Source: Jacaranda mimosifolia
Taxonomy: Eukaryota; Streptophyta; Magnoliopsida; Lamiales; Bignoniaceae
Assembly (NCBI GenBank): GCA_018894105.1
Contig: CM032124.1
Span: forward strand, 4,015,501 to 4,079,500
Direction: 5' to 3'
DNA length: 64,000 nt
Positions 24,166 through 35,963 of the stretch are shown piece after piece. Every line of letters begins with the position of its first letter. The stretch's first letter is position 1. The translations under genes were made by a program, and so were the position numbers. The notes under the pieces were generated by a model. That model made no database searches. It saw only the letters and a list, made by a program, of their open reading frames with translations, and was not told the origin of the DNA.

Positions 24166-24842
24166 CAGTGACAATTGCATAAAAAATTATTTTATAGCAG
24201 TTTGTCAAAATATTTCTTTAATTGTCCAATAAGAAATGACCCCTGTTAGAATTTACGTTGAACTTTTGATGAGTTGTTAAAGATTAAATAACCGTATAAA
24301 AAAATGTAATATTAGTGATAAAAAATAATCATGATTTGAAAAGTTCACCAATGACATATATTAAGTAACAATATGGTTTGTTATATTATTAATGATACTT
24401 TGAGAGATAATAATTTTTATTTTTTCACAATAGAGCATAACAGTAACAAGAACTAATTTTTTATGTCGCTATTGGCAATTTATGATACATGTATAATGAC
24501 AATCATAACAATAAAAGTTTCAATATATTAATTATGATCAGTGGTGTACACATTTAAACATAATTCTTGTTACTGTTAAGCTGGTAAAAATTATTATTGT
24601 AATAAAATAAATTTTGAATTAGAATTAATGACAATTACTTTTGCTTTTTCACCTATTACTTTGTAATTAATTTTTCTTTTTTTTTTGTAGCATAATTGAA
24701 ACTATACTTCCACACATTTTTAATCATTATAATATGTAGTCCCTTGCAGATAGCTGGTAGTGTAATGTCATTGCTTGGAATTATAAAGCATGCCCAAAAT
24801 CTGCAAAAATTTTGGTGGGGAGGTGGGTGCTATATACCCAAC
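24166..24842. other. P450 upstream region, no gene
   Basis: AT-rich. 24750-24770 (AGCTGGTAGTGTAATGTCAT) resembles sequence upstream of the other P450 copies (near 25328 and 30978), showing that the duplicated unit included upstream DNA. Confidence 0.45.
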
Positions 24843-25087
24843 CTAGAGTGTGGCATTTAAGCTAATGAGGGTAGTGCCTAATCCATATATTAATGGACAA
24901 TCATCTAAAAAATTCCACATTAAGTAAGAATACATGAGCTGATGAAGGTTTCCTATGCCAGGAAGCATTGGCGGTGAGGGTGGTAAGTTCTTGTAGCCAG
25001 CTGAGGTCAGCCTTCTGGTAAAATACCATGCAGAGAATAAAACTATAAGAGTACTTGAAAAAAGTGCATTCAACGTAAATTCATCCT
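24843..25087 (-). pseudogene. CYP71 P450 5' fragment, start codon lost
   Basis: Encodes an N-terminus like that of the intact P450: LIVLFSAWYF, then [20 protein letters not shown]. Similarity stops right after the GNLHQL hinge (about 50 residues), where unrelated sequence begins. The position equivalent to the start codon reads AAG instead of ATG (minus strand, 25087-25085). There is no haem domain, so it cannot make a P450. The promoter-like region beyond 25090 is also duplicated. Confidence 0.9.
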
Positions 25088-25680
25088 TCTTTTGATGAAA
25101 ATTAACATGACAAGTTTTGCTTAATTTGTTATATCTTTTGATTAAAATGTTTAATTTGTATACATGATGAACTCCTTGTTATAATGGGATCATCTTATAT
25201 ACGATTACAAATCATAGTATTGGCTGTCATAATATATTCTCCGCAGCGAATGTCCTTGTTAGAATTTTGCCTGGACTTTTAGATGCGGGCTTAAAATTAA
25301 TTAATGATGAAAGTTTACTTGCAGAGAGCTAGTAGTGTGACTAGTTAGATTAGATCTGGGAGAGCCCAAAAATAGAGTGTTGCATTAAGCTTAATTTATA
25401 TCTGCCTAATGTTTGTACTTGATTTGGAAAAAAGGTTGAATTGTTGCAGCCTGGCTGCTTGGATATGAGATTCTGCCTAATTGTGACTTTGGTACAGGTG
25501 TCGTGTTCTAATCTCATGAAAATTGGTGAATATTGATGCATGGCATGTCGGTCCATTTTCTTTACTTCATTGTATGAAATTCCCTTCCTAAATGTGAATA
25601 TTTGGCACTCCTATTGCTTCTTAGAGGATATCTTGCATTACTAGGTCGTCCTTTGGCTGCAAATTCATATATATACTAGT

Positions 25681-26272
25681 CCTCTTTGGACGTTGTCTGG
25701 TCGTGATTGTTAGAAATTTACTATATTATTGATGCTAATTATATCGATAAATAATAAAGCACTCAATTTCTTTTTGTTTAGATAAATGATAGTATAATTT
25801 TTAACAATAGTCATATGATATTGAAAATTCCTTGTGTGTGTGTGTGTTTTTTTTTAATATCAAATGATGAATGCTCTTTTAAAATTAAATTGAAAATTAA
25901 GGGTATAATTTGTAATGTAAAATTTGGTGCAACATGGTGTAACTATCGCTTTGACATTGTAAGAACATTTCTTATATATACTAGTCATCTTGGGACGTTG
26001 TCTGGTCGTGATTGTTAGAAATTTACTATATTATTGATGCTAATTATATAGATAAATAATCAAGCACTCAATTTCTTTTTGTATAGATAAATGATAATAT
26101 AATTTTTAACAATAGTCATATGATATTGAAAATTCCTTGTGTGTGTGTTTTTTTAATATCAAATGATGAATGCTCTTTAAAAATTAAATTGAAAATTAAG
26201 GGTATAATTTGTAATGTAAAATTTGGTGTAACATGGTGTAACTATCGCTTTGACATTGTAAGAACATTTCTA
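25681..26272. repeat. Tandem duplication, unit about 305 bp, two copies
   Basis: Copy 1 is about 25681-25970 and copy 2 about 25986-26272. Both run from GACGTTGTCTGGTCGTGATT through a GT-repeat/poly-T stretch to TTTGACATTGTAAGAACATT. The copies differ by few substitutions and a shorter GT run. The 67- and 68-aa ORFs in them are by-products, not genes. Confidence 0.85.
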
Positions 26273-26338
26273 TGTTATATGATACAGATAATTTACATCA
26301 ACCTCAAGTATCTGACCCTGGCCTAAGATTCATATGCA

Positions 26339-27342
26339 TGTTGGAGTTAGTATCTGCATCATCCATTAACTTGGGGACTAACCCAACTCATGACATTTAT
26401 AGGTGCAGCCACCTTAACTAGACCGTAACTTTATATGCTACTTTGTCGCTACCAAATGTTTAAGGAAACAAAGTTGCGTCTTTGCTAATAGCTATAGCTT
26501 TTACCCTAGTAGTAAGCACTTGATCCTAACAATTTGTATCAGAGTGGGGTTTATGGGTTCGAGTCCCCCAGACTGATGTTGGTGGGTCAAGGTGATTCTT
26601 GGATTTAGCGTCCACATCATCCTTTGATTCGGGGATTAATCGCCCAACTCATGTGCTTATAGGCGCAACCATCTCAAGCTAACCGTAGTCTTATAAGGTG
26701 CTTTGTGCTGCCAAATATTTAAGAAATAAAGTTGCATCTTTGCTAAAAGCTAGCGTTCAAAAATTCGGACTGTTCATTGAACCGAAAAATTTATCGGTTC
26801 ACGGTTCACCGATTCAACCATTGGTCGGACCGTAATTGAACCACAATTGAATCGTGGCATCATAATTACGCAATATATATATATATTATATATTATATAT
26901 ATTACTTAAAAATTAATAAAATGAACTTAAAGAGCTTAAATGAATATATTGTCTTACTTCACAATCCAAATTTCAGAATTCATATTATAAATGATCACCA
27001 CAATTTAAATATCTCAAGTCTAAAGTTTAAATATGATATGGAGGTGTACCTTTGCCATAAAACTTTGTATTTAGACAAAAAAAAAAAAATTAAATATTAA
27101 TTTCATTAAAAATTAAAGGGGGAAAACCCGCTCCGGTTCAACTGAACCGGAAGTAGTTCATTGGTTCACCGGTCCAACCTGCCGGTCTAAGTGGTTTATA
27201 CAAAATAGGGCATTTTTTTGAGTTTCCAGTTTTATGAGAAAATCGGACCAGTTTGCTGGCCAGTCGATGGTCCGATCCGTCGGTCCAGTCCAATTTTTTA
27301 CCATGCTAAAAGCTATAACTTGATAAGCGTTTGGTCCTAACA
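26339..27342 (+). mobile_element. TRIM-like miniature LTR retrotransposon with insertion in its right LTR
   Basis: Left LTR 26339-26531 (193 bp) starts TGTTGG and ends CCTAACA. A tiny internal part (26532-26576) starts with TTTGTATCAGAG, close to the initiator-tRNA-Met primer site TGGTATCAGAG. The right LTR starts TGTTGG at 26577 and ends GGTCCTAACA at 27342, interrupted by a 551-bp element. The LTRs share phrases such as TTGCTAA(A/T)AGCTA and CCAACTCATG. There is no coding capacity, as expected for TRIMs. No clear 5-bp target duplication (ATGCA versus ATCAC). Confidence 0.65.
26753..27303. mobile_element. hAT-like MITE inserted in the TRIM right LTR
   Basis: Flanked by a 12-bp direct repeat TGCTAAAAGCTA (26741-26752 and 27304-27315), at least 8 bp of which should be the target duplication. 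The ends are imperfect inverted repeats: left GCGTTCAAAAATTCGGACTG, right in reverse complement TGGTAAAAAATTGGACTGG. Both subterminal zones are rich in CGGTTCA and GGTCCGA. Related copies lie at 50670, 51878 and probably 62327. Confidence 0.75.
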
Positions 27343-27550
27343 ATCACTATTTAAAAAATCAGACTGGATCGAACCGGCTGGTCGAACCAATTGAATCATT
27401 AACCACCCTATGAACCGGTTCGGTTTTGAGTAAAAATCAAAAAATAAAAAAAATCATCCTATTGTGTGAAAACTGTTTGAACCGGTGGCCAGACCGTTTG
27501 AGCCGTTGAACTATTCACGGTTTAATAAAACCGAAGCGGTTTATTTTTTT
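27343..27550. mobile_element. Fragment of a related CGGTTC-rich element
   Basis: Starts near CTATTTAAAAAATCAGACTGG and contains GAACCGGTTCGG, GAACCGGTGGCC and CCGAAGCGG, like the subterminal zones of the hAT-like family here. No target duplication or clear right end, so it may be truncated. Confidence 0.4.
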
Positions 27551-28030
27551 TTTTCCTTTTCCTTCCTTTAATTTTTGGCATAATTAATACTTTTTTATTC
27601 ATTTACTTTTTTAGTGTTACAATAATTTAATGTATTTATTTAATTTTTTAGGATAAGTAGAGCAAAGTGTACATGATGAAATAAAATAACATATAAAATA
27701 CTTATACCAAATAACTTATTCATTTGATTATAAAATGACATATAAAATAGTAATGAAACACCAATAGAAAAGTACTTTGAAGGCATTCAATTAGTGCCAT
27801 TAAATTCTTTTAAGAACTGACACTCATATTTATTTGTGATGTCATTTAGAAAAATACCACAATATATTTGGTGGTCCTAACATTGTGACGTCCATGGTAT
27901 AATGACAAACAAGATTAATATAATGATAATTATAGAAAAATGTCATTATAGTAAAATATTTAGAGGTAATGTATAGATAATTTATTTTTAATTGCCAAAT
28001 ATAATTAAAACATGTATTTAAAAACTCTCA
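27551..28030. other. Intergenic, no gene
   Basis: AT-rich DNA without recognisable gene or element boundary. Confidence 0.4.
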
Positions 28031-28301
28031 CTACTATAAGAAAGGTCTATTGAGACACATCTTAAGTGACACTTTCCAGAAAATGTCCAAATAACATGTC
28101 TTATTAACCTTTTTATTGAGACACTTAATATAAAATTGTCTTAATATTTTAATTATCCAATTTTCTATTATGATACTTTTCTAGAAGTGTCTTATTAATA
28201 TATCTTATGGAGACATTTTTTTAAAGATGTATATTTGTATTTAAAGTCTAGATTTCTATTACGACACTTTTTAATTAAAGATCTATTGAACTTGCATAAA
28301 T
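28031..28301 (+). mobile_element. CACTA-like element start
   Basis: CACTACTATAAGAAA at the left resembles the CACTACAAGAAA terminus. Inside are repeated GAGACACTT/GTCTTATTA phrases (TATTGAGACAC occurs twice), like subterminal repeats. No matching right terminus was identified, so this is a fragment or the boundary is uncertain. Confidence 0.4.
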
Positions 28302-28311
28302 GCAAAAACAA

Positions 28312-28671
28312 GGGGAAATTGCAAAATTAGTACCGTAGCTATGGCCATTTTGCATTTTAGAACAAAAATTTGGGATGGTATTAAAATAGGACTAAAATTC
28401 ATTGAAAAAAAAATGACAACAACCACTAGAAAACACAATTAGTGCTAGTGATTACTTGTGTGACACTTGTGTGGCACATGCGTGGAACACTGGCGCAGGC
28501 ACCAAACATGTGCCACACAAGTAATCGTTGGTGCTGACTGGGTTTTTCGATGGCTGTTGTCCTTTTTATTCATTTTTTTATGAACTTTGGTCCTACTTTA
28601 ATACCACTTCAAATAATTGATACTATATTGTGAATTGGCCATAATTATGGTCCTATTTTTGCAATTTACCC
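28312..28671. mobile_element. Foldback MITE, 360 bp, with 10-bp target duplication
   Basis: Almost the whole element is an inverted repeat. The left arm runs GGGGAAATTGCAAAATTAG, CTATGGCCAT, ATGGTATTAAAATAGGAC, GATTACTTGTGTG. The right arm in reverse complement runs GGGTAAATTGCAAAAATAGG, TTATGGCCAA, GTGGTATTAAAGTAGGAC, GATTACTTGTGTG. Direct repeats GCAAAAACAA (28302-28311 and 28672-28681) flank it. Duplication size (9-10 bp) and long arms suggest a Mutator-like MITE. RNA from it would form a long hairpin. Confidence 0.85.
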
Positions 28672-28740
28672 GCAAAAACAATATATTGAATTTAGAAGAT
28701 GTTTGGGCGACCTTATATATAAACTCCTCAAAATAACTTG

Positions 28741-28858
28741 TTAGATATTTGAGAGTTTATAGGATGCTATAAAGTGTGTGAAAAGAAAATTAAGACTTAT
28801 TAGATATTTGAGAGTTTATAGGATGTTATAAAGTGTGTTAAAAGAAAATTAAGACTTA
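28741..28858. repeat. 59-bp tandem duplication
   Basis: Two adjacent copies starting TTAGATATTTGAGAGTTTAT, with a unit of 59 bp and only two or three differences. Confidence 0.85.
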
Positions 28859-29739
28859 TATGCTCGCAGAAAAAGATGGCAAGATCTTATAAGCACTTCT
28901 AAAATAGTAAGGAGTTCATAACTGAGTTTTAGAATTTAGCAATCAATCTCTTATAATTTAACAATGTAAATTATAAAATTGTTATTATTAACATCTCAAA
29001 AACTCAAGATGTTATTCTATCAAAACAATTCAAGGGCTTAATTTTATAATAAGATCTAACATCTATAAGCTTCAAAAATATCTTGTAAGATGTATGTGTT
29101 TATAAGATGTTTCAAATAAGCATAGTAAAATGCCCACTTAATTTATCTAATAGTAATTCACGTATAAGGATAAATAATTAAATAATATATATAAAAGAAA
29201 TGTCAATTAAGAAATTTCTAAATTTTAATTTAAAATTAAAATTATCAATAAAATTTACACACATACGCATACACATATTAATTTATATATTTACAAAAGT
29301 ATCTTACACAAACTTCTAATCACATATATGAAATTTAATATTTATGCGCAAAAACTTTTCAATGTTCTAATGCTCATATGTTTCAATTAATCCCTACATA
29401 GATATTGTGATCATTTTTTATTTTCAAAGTTATCTTTTGTTTTCCATGAAACTCTTTCACCTTTAACTAATCAGTTTTATTAATTTTTGTAATAATATGA
29501 ATTTTAAAAGCACTAATATTAAAGCTTGACTAAAAAAGCGTTAGCCTAAGCTTTTCAAATATTTTATAAAATCATACATTTTACAAGATATAACGTCTTA
29601 TTTAAAAAGTAATTTGTTGAGTATTTTGGTAAATAAGATGCGGCACAAGAAGTGTTTTAAATCAAGGTTTATGATATATAAAAAATCATTCAGTGTATGA
29701 ACCTGGGATTGCTATAATATATATATATATATATATATG
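28859..29739. other. Intergenic, no gene
   Basis: AT-rich; a (TA)n run lies at 29717-29738. No gene seen. Confidence 0.4.
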
Positions 29740-30453
29740 CGGGTGTGGGTGTATTGTAGCTTGGAATTTGAGTTTGAATATGAGTGGGTTTGTCCCACAT
29801 TGGAAAAATTAAAAACTCTTCTCTATTTTATAAAGAAGAACACACTTAGAAGTTCAATTAGGACGTGGGGGAAAAATATAGAGGGAAGCCAAAATGTGTC
29901 TTGTCATATATTTAAGTTAAATTCACTTGGCACTTGCACTTGCACTTGCCACGTGTGTTTAAGAAAATATTATTTTCTTTTGCAGAAAATTAATTTCAGG
30001 TAAGAAAATAAATTTATTTTCTTTTAAGAAATTAATTACGGATTCTTTTGAAGAATTGTGATTATTCAAATATTTATTAAAAGTTGTATCTAGCTTCTCA
30101 AGAAATAGTTATATTTATATTGATATAACTATTGGGAATTATTACAATACTTCATAAAGGATGTTTTCTATTAATATAAATATATACAATTTCCAAATAA
30201 ATTTTTCCTTCTCTAATAAAAATTTCTCATATATATACTTACAAAACTTTTTAAAGATTCTTGAGGGAAATCTTCAAAGTTGCTATTCGCAGATTTCGGG
30301 TGGTCTTGTTGTATCCTAGAAGTGAATTGTCATTTTCAACCGAGTAGCAAACTCATAATGGCCTGCAATAATCACTTTAAGGAAATTGTGTTCACACCTC
30401 AATTCACATAATTTAATCTCCTTATTTATAGCCAGGTTCATAAATTTCCTAAC
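29740..30453 (-). mobile_element. Probable LTR-type insertion at the broken end of a P450 fragment
   Basis: On the minus strand, P450 similarity stops exactly before TGTTAGGAAATTTATG (from 30453 down). That sequence looks like an LTR start and is followed by CTATAAATAAGG, a TATA-like box. The stretch to 29740 contains TTTGTCCCACATTGG and TTTTATAAAGAAG, phrases seen in copia-type LTRs such as the one at 3031. The far end and a target duplication were not found; the left limit is approximate. Confidence 0.4.
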
Positions 30454-30705
30454 AGAAACCACTAGCTTCGGTTTTGAGCCCAATTGAAGCAGCATCAACG
30501 GGCCATATTTCCTGGATAAATACCAGAGGGAGCGGTGAAGCAATTGGCCGAGCTGATGAAGGTTTCCTATGACAGGAAGAGTTGGCGGCGAGGGTGGTAA
30601 ATTCTTGTTGCTAGCTGAGTTCAGGCTTCTGGTGAGATACCAGGCAGAGAATGAAACTATACGAGTACTGAAAAAAAGTGCATACAACATAAATTCATGA
30701 TCCAT
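30316..30705 (-). pseudogene. CYP71 P450 5' fragment
   Basis: Starts with a good ATG and follows the N-terminus of the intact P450 for about 84 residues: anchor, [39 protein letters not shown]. The rest of this 129-codon ORF is unrelated. The similarity break coincides with a TGTTAG LTR-like start at 30453. No I-helix, ExxR or haem motif, so not a functional enzyme. Upstream DNA (30706-31150) is also homologous to that of the other copies (AAAAATAGAGT, GTTGCAGCCTG), so the duplication unit carried the promoter region. Confidence 0.9.
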
Positions 30706-31363
30706 CTTCTGATGAAAATATACAAAGTTTCACTTCGTTGTATTTAGGCTTTTAATTAGAATGTTTGTATGATCAGCTCTTGTTATAATGGGACATCTTA
30801 TAAATTGGTTATAATAGCCTGTCATAATAGTTCTCAGTACAATAATAGATGTCCTTATTAAAATTTAAGTGGACTTTTAGACGAGGGCTTAAAACTAAAG
30901 TGATAAAAATCCATATGCATATTTATACGAACATTGACCTTTAGAATAGTGGTTTATAGATAGATTGTATATAGCTAGTAGTGTAACTTCATTACCCTTG
31001 GTAGGTGCTAGATTAGATGTAGGAGTGCCCAAAAATAGAGTTTGGCGCATAAGCTTAACTTACTACGTACCTATGTTTGTACCTGATTAGGGAAGAAGAT
31101 TAATGTTGCAGCCTGATTGGCAAATGGGGCATGGCTTATTTCAATTCATTTCTTGTACTTCATCTGTATGTTTCTGAAAATAAACTTTGATGTTATGAGC
31201 AATTAGATTCACTTTTTTGATCAATTCACTGAAATTAAAATGCAATTTACATATTATTGGAAAGTCAGAAGTGCAAGTTTTTTTGGATATGTAGTATTAG
31301 TTGCTAATCAAGTATAATAAATAACCATCTACCACAAAGGTTCTCAAAAGTACAATGAAAGAA

Positions 31364-32458
31364 GGGTAAATGGCACTTCACCCTCCAAATTTAATCATTT
31401 TGGTGCATTACCCCCCAAAAATAACTTAAAGTCATTCACCCCGTCAACTATTTAGAGTCATCAGAACACTTTGCCTGTCAAATACAATTTATGAGATATC
31501 ATGTGGTTGGGAAAAGATTATTCTTGTCATTTTCACTTTTCCCCACATTCCTAAGCATAGTTGTGTGATATTTTATATAATGTGTTGTGTATATATATTT
31601 CCTTAAAAAGGCTATTTGTTTGTAAAGCGCATTTCTTGCTAAACTAATTAATTAGTGTGTAATTGAAAGACTAAATTGGATGTTAGAGGAAAAAAGGAAA
31701 AAAAATGTGCAACATGTAAGCACTTTATACTCTTTCCTTCCTAATCAACATGGCCATGGTTTAGAAGAATGACGAAGTTAATGATTCTACTTTTCTAAAG
31801 GTTGATTGGATTATCTTCATATTACTAATGAAGCATGGACTTTACTATTTCTTGAAAATGTCTTTTATAAAGTAAGAAAATTTTGTTTTAGAGTAATAAT
31901 AAAGATAGTAATTTTGCTTCTTTAATGAGGTTGGCTGAGCAATTTTACTAGACAACAAAATGAATTAATTGTTTGAAGATGTCATTTACAGTATGAGCAC
32001 CATCCTTGCCACATGAATGAAAAAATTAAAATGCTTCTAAGTAAAACATATGTACTAAAACTCATTTTATTGTATTTCAATCAACAATTAATTCCTTAAA
32101 CGATAGGAGAAGGCAAGCGAGCTGATTGAAGATAAGAAAAGAATAAGAATCCCTAGTATCCTATTGTTCTTGGTAGATGGGTTTCTTTATTTTTAAGCTG
32201 GAAAATATAAAAATGACAAGAGTAGTTGGATTTCTTTTTTTTTTTTTCGAGCTGGAGAAGGTGGGAAAAAGTAAAAATAACAAGAATAGCCTTTTCTCCA
32301 ACCACATGATCTACCAGAAATCGTATTTAGGGGGCAAATTGTTCCAATAACTCTAATTTGAGGGGGTGAAGTAGCTTAAGTTATCTTGTGGTTGGGGGGG
32401 GGGGGGGGGAGTATGTGCCAAAATGATTAAATTTAGGGGGATGAAGTGTCATTTACCC
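31364..32458. mobile_element. Mutator-like element, 1,095 bp, perfect 9-bp TSD
   Basis: Flanked by ATGAAAGAA on both sides (31355-31363 and 32459-32467). Long terminal inverted repeats of at least 100 bp: the left begins GGGTAAATGGCACTTCACCC, the right in reverse complement begins GGGTAAATGACACTTCATCC. Shared inner phrases include AATTTAATCATTTTGG and AATAACTTAA. No transposase ORF, hence non-autonomous. A run of 16 G sits at 32394-32409 in the right arm. Confidence 0.9.
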
Positions 32459-32772
32459 ATGAAAGAATTAAAGTCATAGTTTGAATTGTCTCATTTTAAA
32501 AAATGGATCTGATTGGAAGTTGATTGACTATCATCCATTGCATTTAATGAATTTATGGACTCCTTGGAGAGCTTGTTGCATGCTCCAATCCAACTAGCAA
32601 TGGGCGATAGACCCAAGAATAGAGCCCAAAATAATATGAATATCGCTAAATTAGAATATGAATGATGAACAACTAATTAGGTCTCAATTGCTATTATGTG
32701 ATTTTTGTGGACACATGTTGGTCCACAACATATGGTTACTAATTTCAATCGAGTCAAAAAAGAGAATGTCTT

Positions 32773-35700
32773 TGTGGCACCCCACTTGGGATATAGCCCA
32801 CAAGGCGGAATGCCACTCAATTCAGTCCTAGTAGCATGCAACAACATATCCGATAGGCCCATAAAACTTTTCACATATCTCCAATGGACAACAACAACTC
32901 ACAGCATGCTTCAAACTTAATGCGAAACTAATATCAGAGTGCTATATACCATATTAACGTTTGAACAATACTTAAGACCAAAATGTCGTCTCTAGTATCA
33001 GAACATACCTGCCATAAGTCTTAATTCAACCAAACATGTTACAACATCTCTAACCCAAGATATCCAAGGGTGAATTCATATATATATATATATATATACA
33101 TACATTCACCAAAATACTATTACAAATCATATCCTTGTTAGTTCTGCCATCGATTAGTGTACCATATCTCATACATGCCTGAGAGAAATCAAATGACACA
33201 GGAAGGTGAGTCTTAAGGACTTAGTGAGGGATAATAAGTAACAGTATAAGGACCTATCGAAAAATCAGTAATTCAATAGAGCACTACTGGCATGAATAAA
33301 CAAGAAAAGCATGAATGCCAGATCAAGAATGTTTTCAAACAATTAGTCACTACTAGTTCGAAGACTGTGACCGTCGGCTCATAGGCATGGTCGTCTCGAC
33401 TGACCCTACTCGGGAGTTTTAGGGACATCTCAACCGATCACAGTCGGGAGGAATTTCTCCGATCCTATTCGGGAGATTTAGGGACATCTCAACCCGATCC
33501 CAGTTCGGAAGAAATTTATCGTTGGCTCATATGGCCTGGGACATCATCCTGATCTAGCCTGGGAAACCACTCCAGCTTTATTGCTCCTTGAGCAGAGTAT
33601 AATTAAGAATAGCAAACCCAATCACATATGCAACTTAATAAAATAAACATAGCACGTATATCAGAATACCCTTATACCCTCGTAACAATTCATCAATTCA
33701 ATCATATCATTTCGATATTAACACTGGCTCGAGCATGATAGCTTGGCAATAACACTGGCTCAAGCATAACAGCTTGCAATAACACTGGCTCAAGCACAAT
33801 AGCTTAGCAATAACACTGACTCAAGCATAACAGCTTGGCAAGGCACTCGGCCCATCAATTCTCCTATACAAATCTTTCAGTACAACCAATCAATCAGTAC
33901 GTTCAATCAATCGATAGCCAACAAGGCGGAAACAATGAACTTCACAATACGATTTCAATAATGCCATCACGGCAAACAACGATAGGCAAAATCAATCAAG
34001 GAAGCCAACATGGCTAAACAAAAATAGACGGTACGGATTTAATCTGAACGATAACATATGAAATAATGAAATGTTCATGTTCATGGAGCCAGAACAGTAA
34101 CAATCAATTGATTCAAAATGGTTTCGATACATAATTTGACAATAATAGATTCACAAGTTCAACGATTAGCGGTATTAAATAAATGATAATCAAGTCATTA
34201 GAACCTCCTAGGGTTTAGAAATCAGCAATAAACAATAACGATAGTCAAGACCATAGAATCTCACAGGGTTCAGAAAGCAACAATAATCGATAATCAATTT
34301 AGATGTCAAGCGATAGAACCCCACACGGTTCAACAATTAACGAATAACTGAAATCAAAGCAATAACCCAAAGTGGGAGACCCTCACAGGGTTTTCGAAAT
34401 GGAGAACAAAGAGGTTCAATCAATACAAGTACCAAAGCGGTATGCCCCCACCTTAATAACTTCGGAAGTGCAAGTCAAAGCCTACTAGTTCACTGGGTCC
34501 AACTCCTCATCACCTAACCAAAAGATAGGTTCACAGTCAAATTCCTTATTCGACCTTATAATACGATTATATGCTTAATAGTGTAAAATTGATAATCACT
34601 CGATTAATACAATAATTAGGGTTCGTTCGTCTTAAACATCACTAAATGTGCAAATCACACCGGTCTTGATAAAAGATTAATATTGGGTCCTAAATCATCC
34701 AGTTGATTCTGCCACAATGGTCCAATATCCCTTAAAACTCCCAATTAACTCAAATTTATCACATGATAATACAAATCCAAGTTTACTAAACTTATAATGG
34801 TACATGCATGACCTAAATCTTAGTTCTGTATCATCTCAATTGACCCAATTATTGCCACTTAGGTTCTAAATTTATAAAACGAGGATTTCTCCACCTAATT
34901 AACCTAATTAATCAAAGATGATTATGCGATATGACAAAACTTAGGTCCATTAACTTATGTAATTATATACATGTCTAAATTTTTCCCGATCAATTTGCAT
35001 ATTCTTCGTTTGTACAATATATCGCAAGGTTTGGAGGTATATATACACATATGCATACAATTACAACCCAAATCTAGCCATTTACCCAATATCTTCTTAT
35101 TGGATCCTTGAAATTACAATCATCTTGCGTGTATGTGATCATCGCCACGAGACAAAGATTCTGTCCTGTCGCCGTGGTTCACCATCGCCAGAAATGCTCA
35201 TCACCACCACCAAAAGATGCGCCTCAACTCCACGAATCAAACCCCCCAATCAATTTCTTGTTCTGCCATTGAATTTACCGTCAATTGGTTAGAAAACAGT
35301 TAGCCCGCCACCAACATCACTGTGCAGATTTTCATCAATTTCGCCCGCTCTGGTGGTTGTTTTTCGAAATTGAAGACACCTACACCATCCTTGAGCTAAA
35401 CCCAACAAAGCCCAATACTTGGCCGTGAGTTTCTATCGTAGAAAAATGGAAACCCGTCACCTCTGCAAAGGAGGAATTTTTGAGCTAAATTTTTGGATGT
35501 TCCACCGGAGAGTTGTGCAAGATATGGGTATATTCGTGTTATGGGCGAAGAAAGGAAGAGAATGGTACCAAGGTTGCCTTAGGAGGGAGTCCGCCGGAGA
35601 GAGAAGAGAGGAGCTTCGGTGGGGAAGATGATGAAAATGGGAGGTGAAATTAAAAATTCAATATTTATAAAATTGATCTTTTCTTATTCGCAAATTGAAC

Positions 35701-35963
35701 CCTAAAGTTTAATCCAGTTTTCAACTAAGCCCTTCAAAGTTTGACTCACTTCAATTTCAGTCCCTTGATTTATATAGAACCTAGCATTCACCCCTATGAC
35801 CGAAAATATTTCCAATTGGACCCTCAAAACTCTTAAATGTATTGAAATTAAACTTTTCCTTGTTTTCTTCTTGACCCCAAAACTTTTAAAGTCAAACAAT
35901 AAAAACTTATAAAAATAATATTAAATGAATAATACCAATAATACAATTTCTAGGGGTGTTACA
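32773..35963 (-). repeat. Left (3') LTR of the gypsy element
   Basis: About 3.19 kb. Contains the reversed 30-bp minisatellite (33717-33842, ACTGGCTCAAGC units) and the 57-bp one (about 34185-34400, ACGATAGTCAAGACC and AGGGTTCAGAAA units). ORFs in it, for example around 35419, are incidental. Confidence 0.9.

Noticed and set aside
25815..26326. Pair of similar 67- and 68-codon ORFs as a duplicated gene
   Set aside because: They only reflect a 305-bp noncoding tandem duplication containing a GT repeat.
26540..26570. tRNA-like B box (GGTTCGAGTCC)
   Set aside because: No cloverleaf and no A box at the right distance. It lies in the primer-site region between two LTRs, so an LTR element explains it better than a tRNA or SINE.
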